A DNA stretch of 9,521 nt, from positions 1 to 9,521 of the forward strand of contig CABUQL010000026.1 of NCBI GenBank assembly GCA_902493665.1, in the 5' to 3' direction. The notes beneath the pieces were generated by a model. It was not told the DNA's origin. It saw only the letters and a list, made by a program, of their open reading frames with translations, and did no database searches. Below, piece by piece: positions 1 through 7,263 of the stretch. The position numbers and the translations under genes are program-made. The DNA comes from an uncultured Eubacteriales bacterium (GTDB taxonomy: Bacteria; Bacillota; Clostridia; UMGS1810). Within the stretch, counting starts at the first letter, position 1. Each line of letters starts with the position of its first letter.

Positions 1-2015
1 ATTTTTGAAAAAAGCATTTTTATGCGTTCTCTTAAAATGTGATTTTCTTTAAGATCCGGGTCAGTTTTAAGAACTTCAAAACAAAGATTCTGCGCTTTCT
101 TTAGTATTAACGTATCGGTAAAAAGGTTTGCGCATTTAAGCTCGGGAAGTCCGTGCTGGCGTGTTCCGAAAAACTCTCCGCAGCCGCGAAGTTCCAAGTC
201 TTTTCTTGAAATTTCAAAGCCGTCGTTTGTCTTTGTCATTATGTCCATTCGCTCTTTTGTGTTTTCGTTGTCACTGTCGGTAATTAAAATGCAGTAAGAT
301 TTATACGCTCCTCTGCCGACACGCCCCCTAAGCTGATGAAGTTGGGAAAGTCCGAATCTTTCGGCATTTTCAATCACAATTATATTTGCGTTTGGATTAT
401 CTATTCCAACCTCTATAACGGTTGTTGATACAAGAAGGTCGATTTCCCTGTTTTTAAACCTTGCCATTATTTCGTCTTTTTCACTGTTTTTCATTTTTCC
501 GTGCAAAAACGCAGTTTTTTTATCCGAAAAAATTCCTTTTGAAAGCGTTTCGTACATTTTAAGTGCAGACGACAAATCAAGCGTTTCGTTATCCTCTACA
601 AGCGGACACACAACATATGCCTGTCTGCCGGAGTCTATTTGCTTTTTTACAAAATTATAAGCCCGCTTTTTATATCCCGAATTAACGCAAAACGTATCAA
701 TTTTTTCTCTGCCCTTGGGCAAAGCGTCAATAACGCTGATGTCGAGGTCGCCGTATAAAATGAGCGCAAGCGTTCTGGGAATCGGTGTGGCGCTCATTAC
801 AAGAACGTTTGTATTTCCCTTTCCCGAAAGATTAAGGCGCTGATTAACACCGAATCTGTGCTGCTCGTCGGTTATTGAAAGTGCAAGATTTTTAAATTCA
901 ACATTATCCTCAATAAGAGCATGAGTTCCGATAACAACCGGGTATTTTCCGTCTTTTATATCCTGCAAAAGCTTCTTTTTGCCCTTTGTTGCGCCTGTAA
1001 GAAGTGCAATTTCAACTTTATCTCCGAAAAGCTTTGACAAAGTTTCGTAATGCTGAACGGCAAGAATCTGCGTAGGCGCCATAAGCACGGACTGAAATCC
1101 GTTTCTGTACGCCGTATACATTGCCGCAGCCGCAACAACCGTTTTTCCGCTTCCGACATCTCCCTGAACAAGCCTGTTCATTGATTTTTCGCTCTCGAGG
1201 TCGCACAAAATCTCATTAATTGCCCTTTTTTGAGCGTCCGTCAGCGTAAACGGGAGTGTTTTGATAAAGTCACTAACGCATTTCGTGTCTTTAAAAGGCT
1301 TTGTTTTTTTTCTTGCCGTACCGCTTTTCATTGTTAAAAGAGCGCTTTGCAGCACAAAAAGCTCTTCAAAAGCAAAACGGTATCTTGCATTTTTTATGTC
1401 ATCTTCGTCTTTGGGAAAATGGATATTATGTATTGCTTCTTTTATGTTTAAAAGACTATATTCGCGTCTTGTTTCATCGCTGAAAATATCTCTTAACGCA
1501 TCCGATTTTTGGATTGCCTGATTTTCCAGTCCCCAAATTGTTTTTTGCGTAATTCCTTTTGTAAGATGATAAACAGGCACAATTCTCTGCGTTTCGTTAA
1601 AGCTTCCGCTTTTTTCACAGGCAATAAGCTCCATTTCACGCCTTGTTCCCGCATCGGCAACCTTGCCGTAAAAAACGTATTTTTCGCCCGACTTCATATT
1701 TGCGCCGTAAACGGGGCTTGAAAACCACTTTACAACCATCGTCCCTGTTTCGTCCTTAATATTAAGAAGATAAAGAGCAATGTTTTTCTTTATTTGCTTT
1801 TTTGACGCATTACGCAAAACAACGCCCTCAACACAGCATTTTATGCCTGTCGGAGCGTCGCATAATTTTTGCCGCCTGTCCTCATAGCCCTTCGGGAAAA
1901 AATATAAAACATCCCAAATGTTATAAAGCGACAGCTTATGAAGGAGTGCAGCCTTTTTTTCGCCCACTCCTTTTAAGTTTTTTATATCGGAATTTAAAAC
2001 ATCAATATAATCCAC
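1..2015 (-). CDS. recG: ATP-dependent DNA helicase RecG (3' end cut by window edge)
   Basis: RecG is a superfamily 2 DNA translocase that remodels stalled replication forks and branches Holliday junctions. I translated the minus strand from a GTG at 2015-2013 and found 671 uninterrupted codons to the window edge. Family members are about 680-690 residues, so only the last dozen or so are missing. An N-terminal wedge/OB-fold region (about 1-230) opens with LKGVGEKKA near residue 14. The helicase motifs are all there: Walker A GDVGSGKT (285-292), DEQH box with HRFGV (383-386 onward), SATPIPRT (408-415), and QLRGRVGR (561-568). The start follows the fakA TAG stop by 2 bases. An in-frame TGA lies just upstream and no other ATG/GTG/TTG lies between, so GTG is the only reasonable start. 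No strong ribosome site is visible, which suggests translational coupling to fakA. RecG lies close to Asp23/FakA genes in many Firmicutes. Confidence 0.97.
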   Translation of the reverse strand, partial: MDYIDVLNSDIKNLKGVGEKKAALLHKLSLYNIWDVLYFFPKGYEDRRQKLCDAPTGIKCCVEGVVLRNASKKQIKKNIALYLLNIKDETGTMVVKWFSSPVYGANMKSGEKYVFYGKVADAGTRREMELIACEKSGSFNETQRIVPVYHLTKGITQKTIWGLENQAIQKSDALRDIFSDETRREYSLLNIKEAIHNIHFPKDEDDIKNARYRFAFEELFVLQSALLTMKSGTARKKTKPFKDTKCVSDFIKTLPFTLTDAQKRAINEILCDLESEKSMNRLVQGDVGSGKTVVAAAAMYTAYRNGFQSVLMAPTQILAVQHYETLSKLFGDKVEIALLTGATKGKKKLLQDIKDGKYPVVIGTHALIEDNVEFKNLALSITDEQHRFGVNQRLNLSGKGNTNVLVMSATPIPRTLALILYGDLDISVIDALPKGREKIDTFCVNSGYKKRAYNFVKKQIDSGRQAYVVCPLVEDNETLDLSSALKMYETLSKGIFSDKKTAFLHGKMKNSEKDEIMARFKNREIDLLVSTTVIEVGIDNPNANIIVIENAERFGLSQLHQLRGRVGRGAYKSYCILITDSDNENTKERMDIMTKTNDGFEISRKDLELRGCGEFFGTRQHGLPELKCANLFTDTLILKKAQNLCFEVLKTDPDLKENHILRERIKMLFSK

Positions 2016-2017
2016 GT

Positions 2018-3643
2018 CTATTCCACACTCGCAATAAATGTATAAACCTTCTGACCGCCGTCATATACGGAAACATCAACATCGTCAAACTTTTCCGAGA
2101 TTAAATCCGAAAGATTTTCGGTATTTTTGCTTTCCTCTCCGCAGTATACCGATATAATTCCCGATTCATCGTCAACCGTTTCGTTAAGGCAATCCAAAAG
2201 CACGCTTACATCATCTTTACCGGTTTTCTTTATTTTTCCGTCGATTATTCCCAAAACATCGCCTTTTAAAATTTCCATACCGTCAATTACGGTATCACGA
2301 ACCGCATATGTTGTCTGTATTGTTTTCACCTCCGAAATAACTTCTGTCTTCTCTTTAGTGTTTTCGCCGCAGCTGCTGTCCTCATCAAATGCCAAAATCG
2401 CCGAAACAGACTGCGGTATGCTTGTTGTCGGGATAACGATAACATTTTTATCCGAAAGTTCTTTTGCCTGATTTGCGGCAAGAATTATATTTTTGTTGTT
2501 CGGAAAAATATATATGTTCTTTGCATTTGTCGCATCAATCGCTTTTAATATATCGTCGGTGCTCGGGTTCATTGTCTGACCGCCTTCAATAATCTTATCA
2601 ACACCGATTTCATTTAACGTTTTTACAATTCCGCTTCCCGATGCGACGGCAATAAACGCATTTTCTTTTTCTTTCTCTTTGCGTGAAAGCGCACGCTCCA
2701 TTTCGTCACTTCGCATATTCTGCGTGTGAGTGTATTTCATATTTTCAATTTTTATATCGGTGAGCTGACCTAAAATAAGCGCCTCTCCGATAACAAGATT
2801 AGGCATATTTGTATGGATATGCACCTTTACACTGTCGCCTTCGTCAACAATTGCCATATTGTCGCCGTAATGCTCGATTGTAGCTTTAAATTTAAACACA
2901 TCGGCGTCTTTTTCTGCTTTTTTAATGACGAGCTCTGTGCAGTATATATATTTAATTTCCTGCTCTTTTGTTTCTTCGCTTGATACAGGTGCGGATTCTT
3001 CGTCTTTTTCAACAATGATTCCCGTTTCAATAAAGCTTAAAACACCTTCGAGTATGCAAACAAGACCTTTTCCGCCCGCATCGACAACGCCTGCTTCTTT
3101 AAGCTGCTTTAACATAAACTGTGTTTTGGTAAGTGATTTTTTCGATTCTTCAACCGTCAAGCGGAGAATTTCCGTTAAATCGTCATGCTCTGCCGCAATT
3201 CTTTCGTATGCTTCGCTTGTTTCTCTCGCAACTGTAAGTATTGTACCCTCCGTAGGCTTCATTACGGCTCTGTATGCCGTTTTTGCCGCCTGCAAAAGCC
3301 CTTTTGTGATATCTTCTTTCAAAAGCTCGTCTTTTCCGGCTATTCCCTTTGAAAATCCTCTTACAAGCTGAGATAAAATAACGCCCGAGTTACCTCTTGC
3401 GCCCCTCAGCGTTGCGCTTGCCGCCGTCTTTGCAATGGATGCACAGCCAACGTTTTCGGAATTTGAAATCTCATCTGCGCAAGATGCCATTGTAAGCGAC
3501 ATATTTGTACCCGTATCACCGTCCGGAACGGGGAATACGTTAAGATTATCCACCTCACGGCGCATATTGTAAAGACTGTTTGCGCCTGAAACAAACATGC
3601 CACAAAGCATTTTGCCGTCTATCTTTTCTAACAAAATTTCCAC
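2018..3643 (-). CDS. fakA: FakA-type fatty acid kinase (DAK2 domain protein, YloV family)
   Basis: This is the ATP-binding subunit of the fatty-acid kinase, which phosphorylates fatty acids presented by a separate FakB carrier and so feeds exogenous acyl chains into phospholipid synthesis. No fakB lies in the window. The 541-residue length is typical. The N-terminal DAK2 kinase domain carries NVFPVPDGDTGTNM (35-48), with the Asp41/Asp43 pair expected to bind metal-ATP, and GARGNSGVILSQ (81-92). The middle domain has YIYCTE (232-237, Cys235) and VHIHT (274-278, His275/His277); FakA proteins need the equivalent histidines for activity. The C-terminal domain has GGQTMNPST (354-362) and ends in the family-like DGGQKVYTFIASVE. 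The start is GTG, 2 bases after the asp23 stop, with an AGGA overlapping the end of asp23. The cytosolic enzyme sits between asp23 and recG, the usual Firmicute setting. The fatty-acid role is inferred from family membership and preserved residues. Confidence 0.93.
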   Translation of the reverse strand: MEILLEKIDGKMLCGMFVSGANSLYNMRREVDNLNVFPVPDGDTGTNMSLTMASCADEISNSENVGCASIAKTAASATLRGARGNSGVILSQLVRGFSKGIAGKDELLKEDITKGLLQAAKTAYRAVMKPTEGTILTVARETSEAYERIAAEHDDLTEILRLTVEESKKSLTKTQFMLKQLKEAGVVDAGGKGLVCILEGVLSFIETGIIVEKDEESAPVSSEETKEQEIKYIYCTELVIKKAEKDADVFKFKATIEHYGDNMAIVDEGDSVKVHIHTNMPNLVIGEALILGQLTDIKIENMKYTHTQNMRSDEMERALSRKEKEKENAFIAVASGSGIVKTLNEIGVDKIIEGGQTMNPSTDDILKAIDATNAKNIYIFPNNKNIILAANQAKELSDKNVIVIPTTSIPQSVSAILAFDEDSSCGENTKEKTEVISEVKTIQTTYAVRDTVIDGMEILKGDVLGIIDGKIKKTGKDDVSVLLDCLNETVDDESGIISVYCGEESKNTENLSDLISEKFDDVDVSVYDGGQKVYTFIASVE

Positions 3644-3645
3644 CT

Positions 3646-4005
3646 CTATTCCTGCATTCTGAAGCCTTCAACGTAAATGTCAACGTTTTCAACTTCAAGA
3701 TCTGTCATACGGTTAATCTGATATTTAACATTGCTTATGATACTGTTGCACACAGTATTTATATTCACGCCGTAATCGACAATAATATGCATATCAATAT
3801 AAAGTTTTGAATCAATACATTCAACCTTTATACCCTTTGTAAGACTGTCCTTTTTTAAAAGATTGGCAAATTCCGCAGTTTTTGAACGGTATGCCATACC
3901 TACAACGCCGTAAGAAAGCGATGCTATCATTCCTGCACATTTTGCAAGAACATCGTTTTCAATATCAACAGTTCCTTTAGCTAAATCAGCAATTTTTACA
4001 GCCAT
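3646..4005 (-). CDS. Asp23/Gls24 family envelope stress protein (YloU-like)
   Basis: This is a 119-residue single-domain member of the Asp23/Gls24 (DUF322) family. The proteins are small, abundant and cytosolic, often bound to the membrane by a partner, and linked to alkaline or cell-envelope stress. The exact molecular role is unknown. The visible core is a two-part fold: about residues 12-38 contain a VDIENDVLAKCAGMIAS stretch followed by SYGVVGMA, and about 57-112 form a KGIKVECIDSKLYIDMHI strand pair, a DYGVNINTVCNSI helix and the VENVDIYVEGF tail typical of the family. There is no signal peptide or membrane segment. The ATG start has an ideal GGAGG six bases upstream (4012-4016). It is the first gene of the asp23-fakA-recG block, and its TAG stop is 2 bases before fakA. 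A small hairpin precedes its ribosome site and may influence expression. In Bacillus the equivalent gene is yloU, so I give no asp23 symbol. Confidence 0.92.
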   Translation of the reverse strand: MAVKIADLAKGTVDIENDVLAKCAGMIASLSYGVVGMAYRSKTAEFANLLKKDSLTKGIKVECIDSKLYIDMHIIVDYGVNINTVCNSIISNVKYQINRMTDLEVENVDIYVEGFRMQE

Positions 4006-4011
4006 TTAATA

Positions 4012-4016
4012 CCTCC
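4012..4016 (-). promoter_or_regulatory. Ribosome binding site of the Asp23-family gene
   Basis: GGAGG followed by TATTAA and then ATG, a six-base spacer. It fixes the start at 4005. The upstream hairpin (4023-4037) ends only six bases before it. Confidence 0.85.
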
Positions 4017-4022
4017 GATTCC

Positions 4023-4037
4023 GCCCGTTTAACGGGC
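4023..4037 (-). promoter_or_regulatory. GC-rich hairpin in the leader of the Asp23-family gene
   Basis: On the minus strand GCCCGT-TAA-ACGGGC forms a perfect 6-base-pair stem with a 3-base loop, in an otherwise very AT-rich 102-base intergenic region. It is followed by GGAATC and then the GGAGG ribosome site of the Asp23 gene. There is no U-run on the minus-strand side, so a classical terminator for the upstream sbcC-like gene is not supported. It may be a 5' leader structure that protects the mRNA end or limits ribosome access. The structure is seen directly; its role is inference. Confidence 0.45.
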
Positions 4038-4061
4038 AATTTAGTAACTTAAATCTAACGG

Positions 4062-4092
4062 ATTAAATCTTTTTATTAAAATTAAAAGCCAA
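4062..4092 (-). promoter_or_regulatory. Weak candidate promoter for asp23-fakA-recG
   Basis: A TTGGCT box (4087-4092) and a TTTAAT box (4062-4067) resemble sigma-A -35 and -10 elements, with 4/6 and 5/6 matches. They lie 19 bases apart, longer than the preferred 17. Such matches arise easily in AT-rich DNA. The placement between the two gene blocks makes a promoter plausible, but nothing else supports this one. Confidence 0.2.
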
Positions 4093-4107
4093 TATGTTAA
4101 ATGATAT

Positions 4108-6096
4108 TTAAAGTTTATTAAGTTTTACCGACACATCTTTAAAATAATTCTTTTCTCTGTCGTGGCAGCTTGCAATTATTATCTGCATATTTTCCGATAT
4201 GCCTTCAATATATTTTAAAACCTCAAAAAGCCTCTTGTCATCATAATAAGCAAATGCGTCATCAAGTATAACGGGCAATTTTTTATCACCGTCTATTATG
4301 CTTATTATTCCCATGCGGAGCGAAAAATACATTTGCTCAAGCGCACCGCCGCTTAAAAACACACCGTTTTCAAACGCACCACCGATTTTCACATACGGCA
4401 AAAACTTTTCGTCCACAATAGCCTCATTGTGCTTTCCCAGTGTAATTTTTTCAAGAATTTCAGACGTTTTCTTTGCAAGTGCAGGAGCAAAGTTGCTTTT
4501 AAGATACGAAAACGCACCGTCTATATAATCCTTTGCTTTTTTAATCATACAAAGCTTTTCGTTTGCCTCGTCAAGTTCTTCTTTAAGGGCACAGATGTTT
4601 TCGCGCACGCTTATTTCGTCATCGCCGCCAAGCGACTTTGCGGTAAAAATAAGCTCGTGTATCTTTTCTTCCTTTTTCTTTGCAATATTTAAAAGCTCAT
4701 TTGTTTTTTCCAAAATTTCCGAAACATTAACGCTTGCGTCATAATCGGCAACTTTTATTGTATCAATATTTTTGCAGTTTGTCAAAGCATCTTTTTTTGT
4801 ATTTTCATACATATTAAGCAAAATTTCAAGATTTTTTGTATCGGACTGTATTTTTTTACTTAATACATCTTTTTCCTTTACATCACTTTCATATTTCGCC
4901 TTTGCACTTAAATATTCCTCTTTATTTTTTGCCCCGAAATGCGAAAAATACTCATCTTTTGATTTTTTGTATTCTTCTTTTTCGTTTTGGATTAAAACAA
5001 TTTGTCCGCTTATTTTTTTGTTTTTAAAAACTGCAAAAACCGCCGCAACGGCTGCGGGCAAAATTCCAAACAGGCTCCAAATGCTTAAAAAGCAAAGCGA
5101 AACGCTAATAAGGAAAAGAACGGCACTTACCGTGCAAAGCTTAATTAAAATGCTTTTTTTGGATTCTTTAAGCAGATTTTCTTTTTTTTCAAAATCCGAT
5201 TCTTTGTCCGCCAAAGCTTCTTTTTGCTTTTCTTCATCTATTTTTGAAAACCTTTCGTCGGGAATAATTTTGTTAAACAAAACCTCGTCCGACTCAATGC
5301 TCTTTTTAAGACGCACTATATTGTTTTTCTCGTCCGCAAGTCTTTTTCTGGTTTCAAGCGCCTTAAGCGCCGTTTCTTTTTCTTTTAAAATTTTAATTTC
5401 ATTATTTATTATTTCAAGCTCGTTTTTTTCTCTTTCCGTCTGTTTTAAAATATCTTCTTTTAAAAGCTTTTTGTCGCTAATTTTTTTAAGTATAACAGTT
5501 TCTTCGTCAAGTTTTCTTTCAAGACTCGGTATAACTGCGCTTTTTCTTCTCTCCGACGAAAGAGAAGCTATCATTTCATCGACCTTTGCCGATATCTGAT
5601 TGTATGAAATATCTTCGTTTCCGCTTTGCGAAAGATTTGAAAGCTTTTGAAGTATCTCGTCGTTTGAACCCGACAGTTTTGACGAAAGCTGACCTATAAA
5701 ATGCGTGTTTACAAATGTTTCTTCGTTCATATTTAAAAGATTCTGGCCGAGATTTTTGCAAAATTCGGCATCAAAATCCTTACCGAGCGTTTTGTTTACG
5801 CATCTTACCTGTTTTGACCTTGTAAGATTTAAGTTTCTTGAAATTTCAAAAACGCCTTCGTTTGTTTCAAAAACCATTAAGCCATTCATTTTTTCGCCCG
5901 AAAGAGGCTCATATTTTCTTATATCCGACTTTTTTGTGCCTGTACCGTAAAACATAAACCTTATAAACGAGAGAATTGTGGATTTTCCCGTTTCGTTGTC
6001 TCCGCAAATTATGTTTATTCCGTTGGAAAAGGTAATTTTTTTGTTTTTTATGTTTCCGAAACTTATAATTTCAAGTTCTTTTATAAACAACCGCAA
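4108..6096 (-). CDS. SbcC/Rad50/YhaN-like AAA ATPase with membrane-like hairpin
   Basis: This is an SMC/Rad50-type ATPase and the predicted partner of the nuclease encoded just upstream. The N-terminal half-site has Walker A GDNETGKST (32-40) and a Q-loop near HFIGQL (132-137). The C-terminal half has the ABC signature LSGGALEQ (581-588), Walker B LPVILDDAF (607-615) and an SCH switch histidine (His645). Between them lie charged Lys/Glu-rich heptad-like coiled coils (about 190-315 and 360-525). These flank two hydrophobic stretches (about 316-338 and 341-357) that could form a membrane hairpin. No CxxC zinc hook is present. At 662 residues it is much shorter than E. coli SbcC (about 1050) or B. 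subtilis YhaN (about 960). The TTG start at 6096 is set by AAGGAG four bases upstream. It is probably a DNA-end-processing or repair ATPase of the YhaN type; membrane association is an inference from hydrophobicity. A symbol is withheld because sbcC and yhaN assignments overlap. Confidence 0.88.
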   Translation of the reverse strand: MRLFIKELEIISFGNIKNKKITFSNGINIICGDNETGKSTILSFIRFMFYGTGTKKSDIRKYEPLSGEKMNGLMVFETNEGVFEISRNLNLTRSKQVRCVNKTLGKDFDAEFCKNLGQNLLNMNEETFVNTHFIGQLSSKLSGSNDEILQKLSNLSQSGNEDISYNQISAKVDEMIASLSSERRKSAVIPSLERKLDEETVILKKISDKKLLKEDILKQTEREKNELEIINNEIKILKEKETALKALETRKRLADEKNNIVRLKKSIESDEVLFNKIIPDERFSKIDEEKQKEALADKESDFEKKENLLKESKKSILIKLCTVSAVLFLISVSLCFLSIWSLFGILPAAVAAVFAVFKNKKISGQIVLIQNEKEEYKKSKDEYFSHFGAKNKEEYLSAKAKYESDVKEKDVLSKKIQSDTKNLEILLNMYENTKKDALTNCKNIDTIKVADYDASVNVSEILEKTNELLNIAKKKEEKIHELIFTAKSLGGDDEISVRENICALKEELDEANEKLCMIKKAKDYIDGAFSYLKSNFAPALAKKTSEILEKITLGKHNEAIVDEKFLPYVKIGGAFENGVFLSGGALEQMYFSLRMGIISIIDGDKKLPVILDDAFAYYDDKRLFEVLKYIEGISENMQIIIASCHDREKNYFKDVSVKLNKL

Positions 6097-6100
6097 TTCA

Positions 6101-6106
6101 CTCCTT
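6101..6106 (-). promoter_or_regulatory. Ribosome binding site fixing the TTG start of the SbcC-like gene
   Basis: AAGGAG followed by TGAA and then TTG. There is no ATG or GTG at a suitable distance. The first codons (RLFIKELEIISFG) match the usual first strand of SbcC-type ATPases, so TTG is well supported. Confidence 0.85.
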
Positions 6107-6180
6107 TTTAATTAATTTTTAAATAAGTTTTCTTAAATGTACTTATGAAAATCACAAAACGCATTTTCCTGTTTTAAATT

Positions 6181-7260
6181 TTATTCAAAAATTTCCGCTA
6201 CAAATTCCAGAAGTTTTTTATATTCCTCACTGTTTTCGTCCGTCATATCGTCCAAAATGTTTTTAATGCATATTCCTTTTAAATCCTTGCCTTTTGCAAG
6301 CTCGTTAAAATCCGCCCTTATGTGCGTTTCATCGTAAACCTTTACAAAAAACGCATTTTCGCAGTTTTGCGCAATTACAGAAGGCGGCAAAAGCGTGTCC
6401 GGTCTTTTTCCCGTTAAAATAAACTTGTAAAGATTGCCTTCTCCGTTTTCCGAAACAATGCTTTCGGCTTTTTTAATAACGTCCTCCGACATTTCGCAGT
6501 CGGAAATGTCCATTTCAACCGTTTTGTATTCTCTTATGCAAAAAGGAATAAATTGCAAATCGGCATTGCCTTTTTCAACGTCACCGAAAATAAATCCTTT
6601 CTTATCACACTCGTCAAAGCCGTGTCCCTCATGCGTTCCGCTGTATGCATAATAAGTGTTTTTTGCTTTTAAAATTCCCGAATAAGTGTGAGTATGGCCG
6701 AGCGCAACATAGTCTGCACCGCAGTTTTCAATATCGGAAATTTTTATCGGATTGTAAATGCTTTCGTTTCCCGTAACTTCGCCGTGGATTACAACTATGC
6801 TCGCCGCGTCCTCATCGCAAACCTTAAAACCTTTCATAAGGTCTTCCGGCTCCGTTTCGTTTTTAAATCCCCTGCCGTAAATACGCACGTTTAAATCGGG
6901 CAGATAAACGCTTTCAAAAGCGTCTTTGAATATTTTAACGTTTCCGCTTAAATTTTCGCTGATTTTTTCATAAGCAGGAAGAGTGTACGGGTCGTGGTTT
7001 CCTGGCGATATAAAAAATTTTATCTCACTGTTTTTTGAAAAAATTCTTTTTATAAACTCAATTGTTTCGTCTTTTACAAATCTTCCGTCAAAAACATCGC
7101 CGCTTATAAGTACAATGCGCGCGCCGTTTTTTGCAGCATAATCTATGGCATTTTCAAATGATTTTTTAAGTTCATACCGTCTTATTTCGCGTTTTTCGCT
7201 GTCAAGACCGGTAAGCGGACTGTCAAGATGAAGGTCCGATATATGCATTATTTTTGCCAC
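6181..7260 (-). CDS. SbcD/YhaO-like metallophosphoesterase (DNA repair exonuclease)
   Basis: This is a calcineurin-like phosphoesterase of the SbcD/Mre11/YhaO group, expected to be a Mn-dependent nuclease that works with the SbcC-like ATPase encoded next. In its 359 residues the full set of metal-binding motifs is present: DLHLD (9-13), GDVFD (54-58), GNHDP (87-91), HGE with His159, and GHTH (188-191). The C-terminal third (about 240-359) is less conserved and probably serves as the capping or ATPase-contact region; it contains ILTGKRPD, as in the YhaO type. The start is GTG at 7260, preceded by GGAGG eight bases upstream. An in-frame ATG four codons later is less well spaced from that site. 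It begins 3 bases after the prmC stop, so co-translation is likely. The 84-base gap to the ATPase gene is wider than usual for this pair. The choice between sbcD and yhaO cannot be made from sequence reading alone. Confidence 0.92.
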   Translation of the reverse strand: MAKIMHISDLHLDSPLTGLDSEKREIRRYELKKSFENAIDYAAKNGARIVLISGDVFDGRFVKDETIEFIKRIFSKNSEIKFFISPGNHDPYTLPAYEKISENLSGNVKIFKDAFESVYLPDLNVRIYGRGFKNETEPEDLMKGFKVCDEDAASIVVIHGEVTGNESIYNPIKISDIENCGADYVALGHTHTYSGILKAKNTYYAYSGTHEGHGFDECDKKGFIFGDVEKGNADLQFIPFCIREYKTVEMDISDCEMSEDVIKKAESIVSENGEGNLYKFILTGKRPDTLLPPSVIAQNCENAFFVKVYDETHIRADFNELAKGKDLKGICIKNILDDMTDENSEEYKKLLEFVAEIFE

Positions 7261-7263
7261 TTA

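Noticed and set aside
2925..3371. A 148-codon open frame on the plus strand.
   Set aside because: It is antisense to the well-supported fakA gene and its Ser/Phe-rich composition is the mirror of that gene's codons.
3958..4005. Possibility that the Asp23-family gene is a membrane-anchored variant.
   Set aside because: No hydrophobic stretch long enough for a membrane span was found, so any membrane binding would need a partner protein not in this window.
4023..4037. The hairpin after the SbcC-like gene as a Rho-independent terminator.
   Set aside because: On the coding (minus) strand it is followed by GGAATCGGAGG, not by a U-run, and it lies about 70 bases past the stop codon next to the next gene's ribosome site.
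4772..5599. A 275-codon open frame on the plus strand, rich in Ser and Phe.
   Set aside because: It lies wholly antisense to the coiled-coil part of the SbcC-like gene. AAA/GAA-rich Lys/Glu codons read backwards give TTT/TTC Phe/Ser, which explains its composition. It has no recognisable motif or ribosome site.
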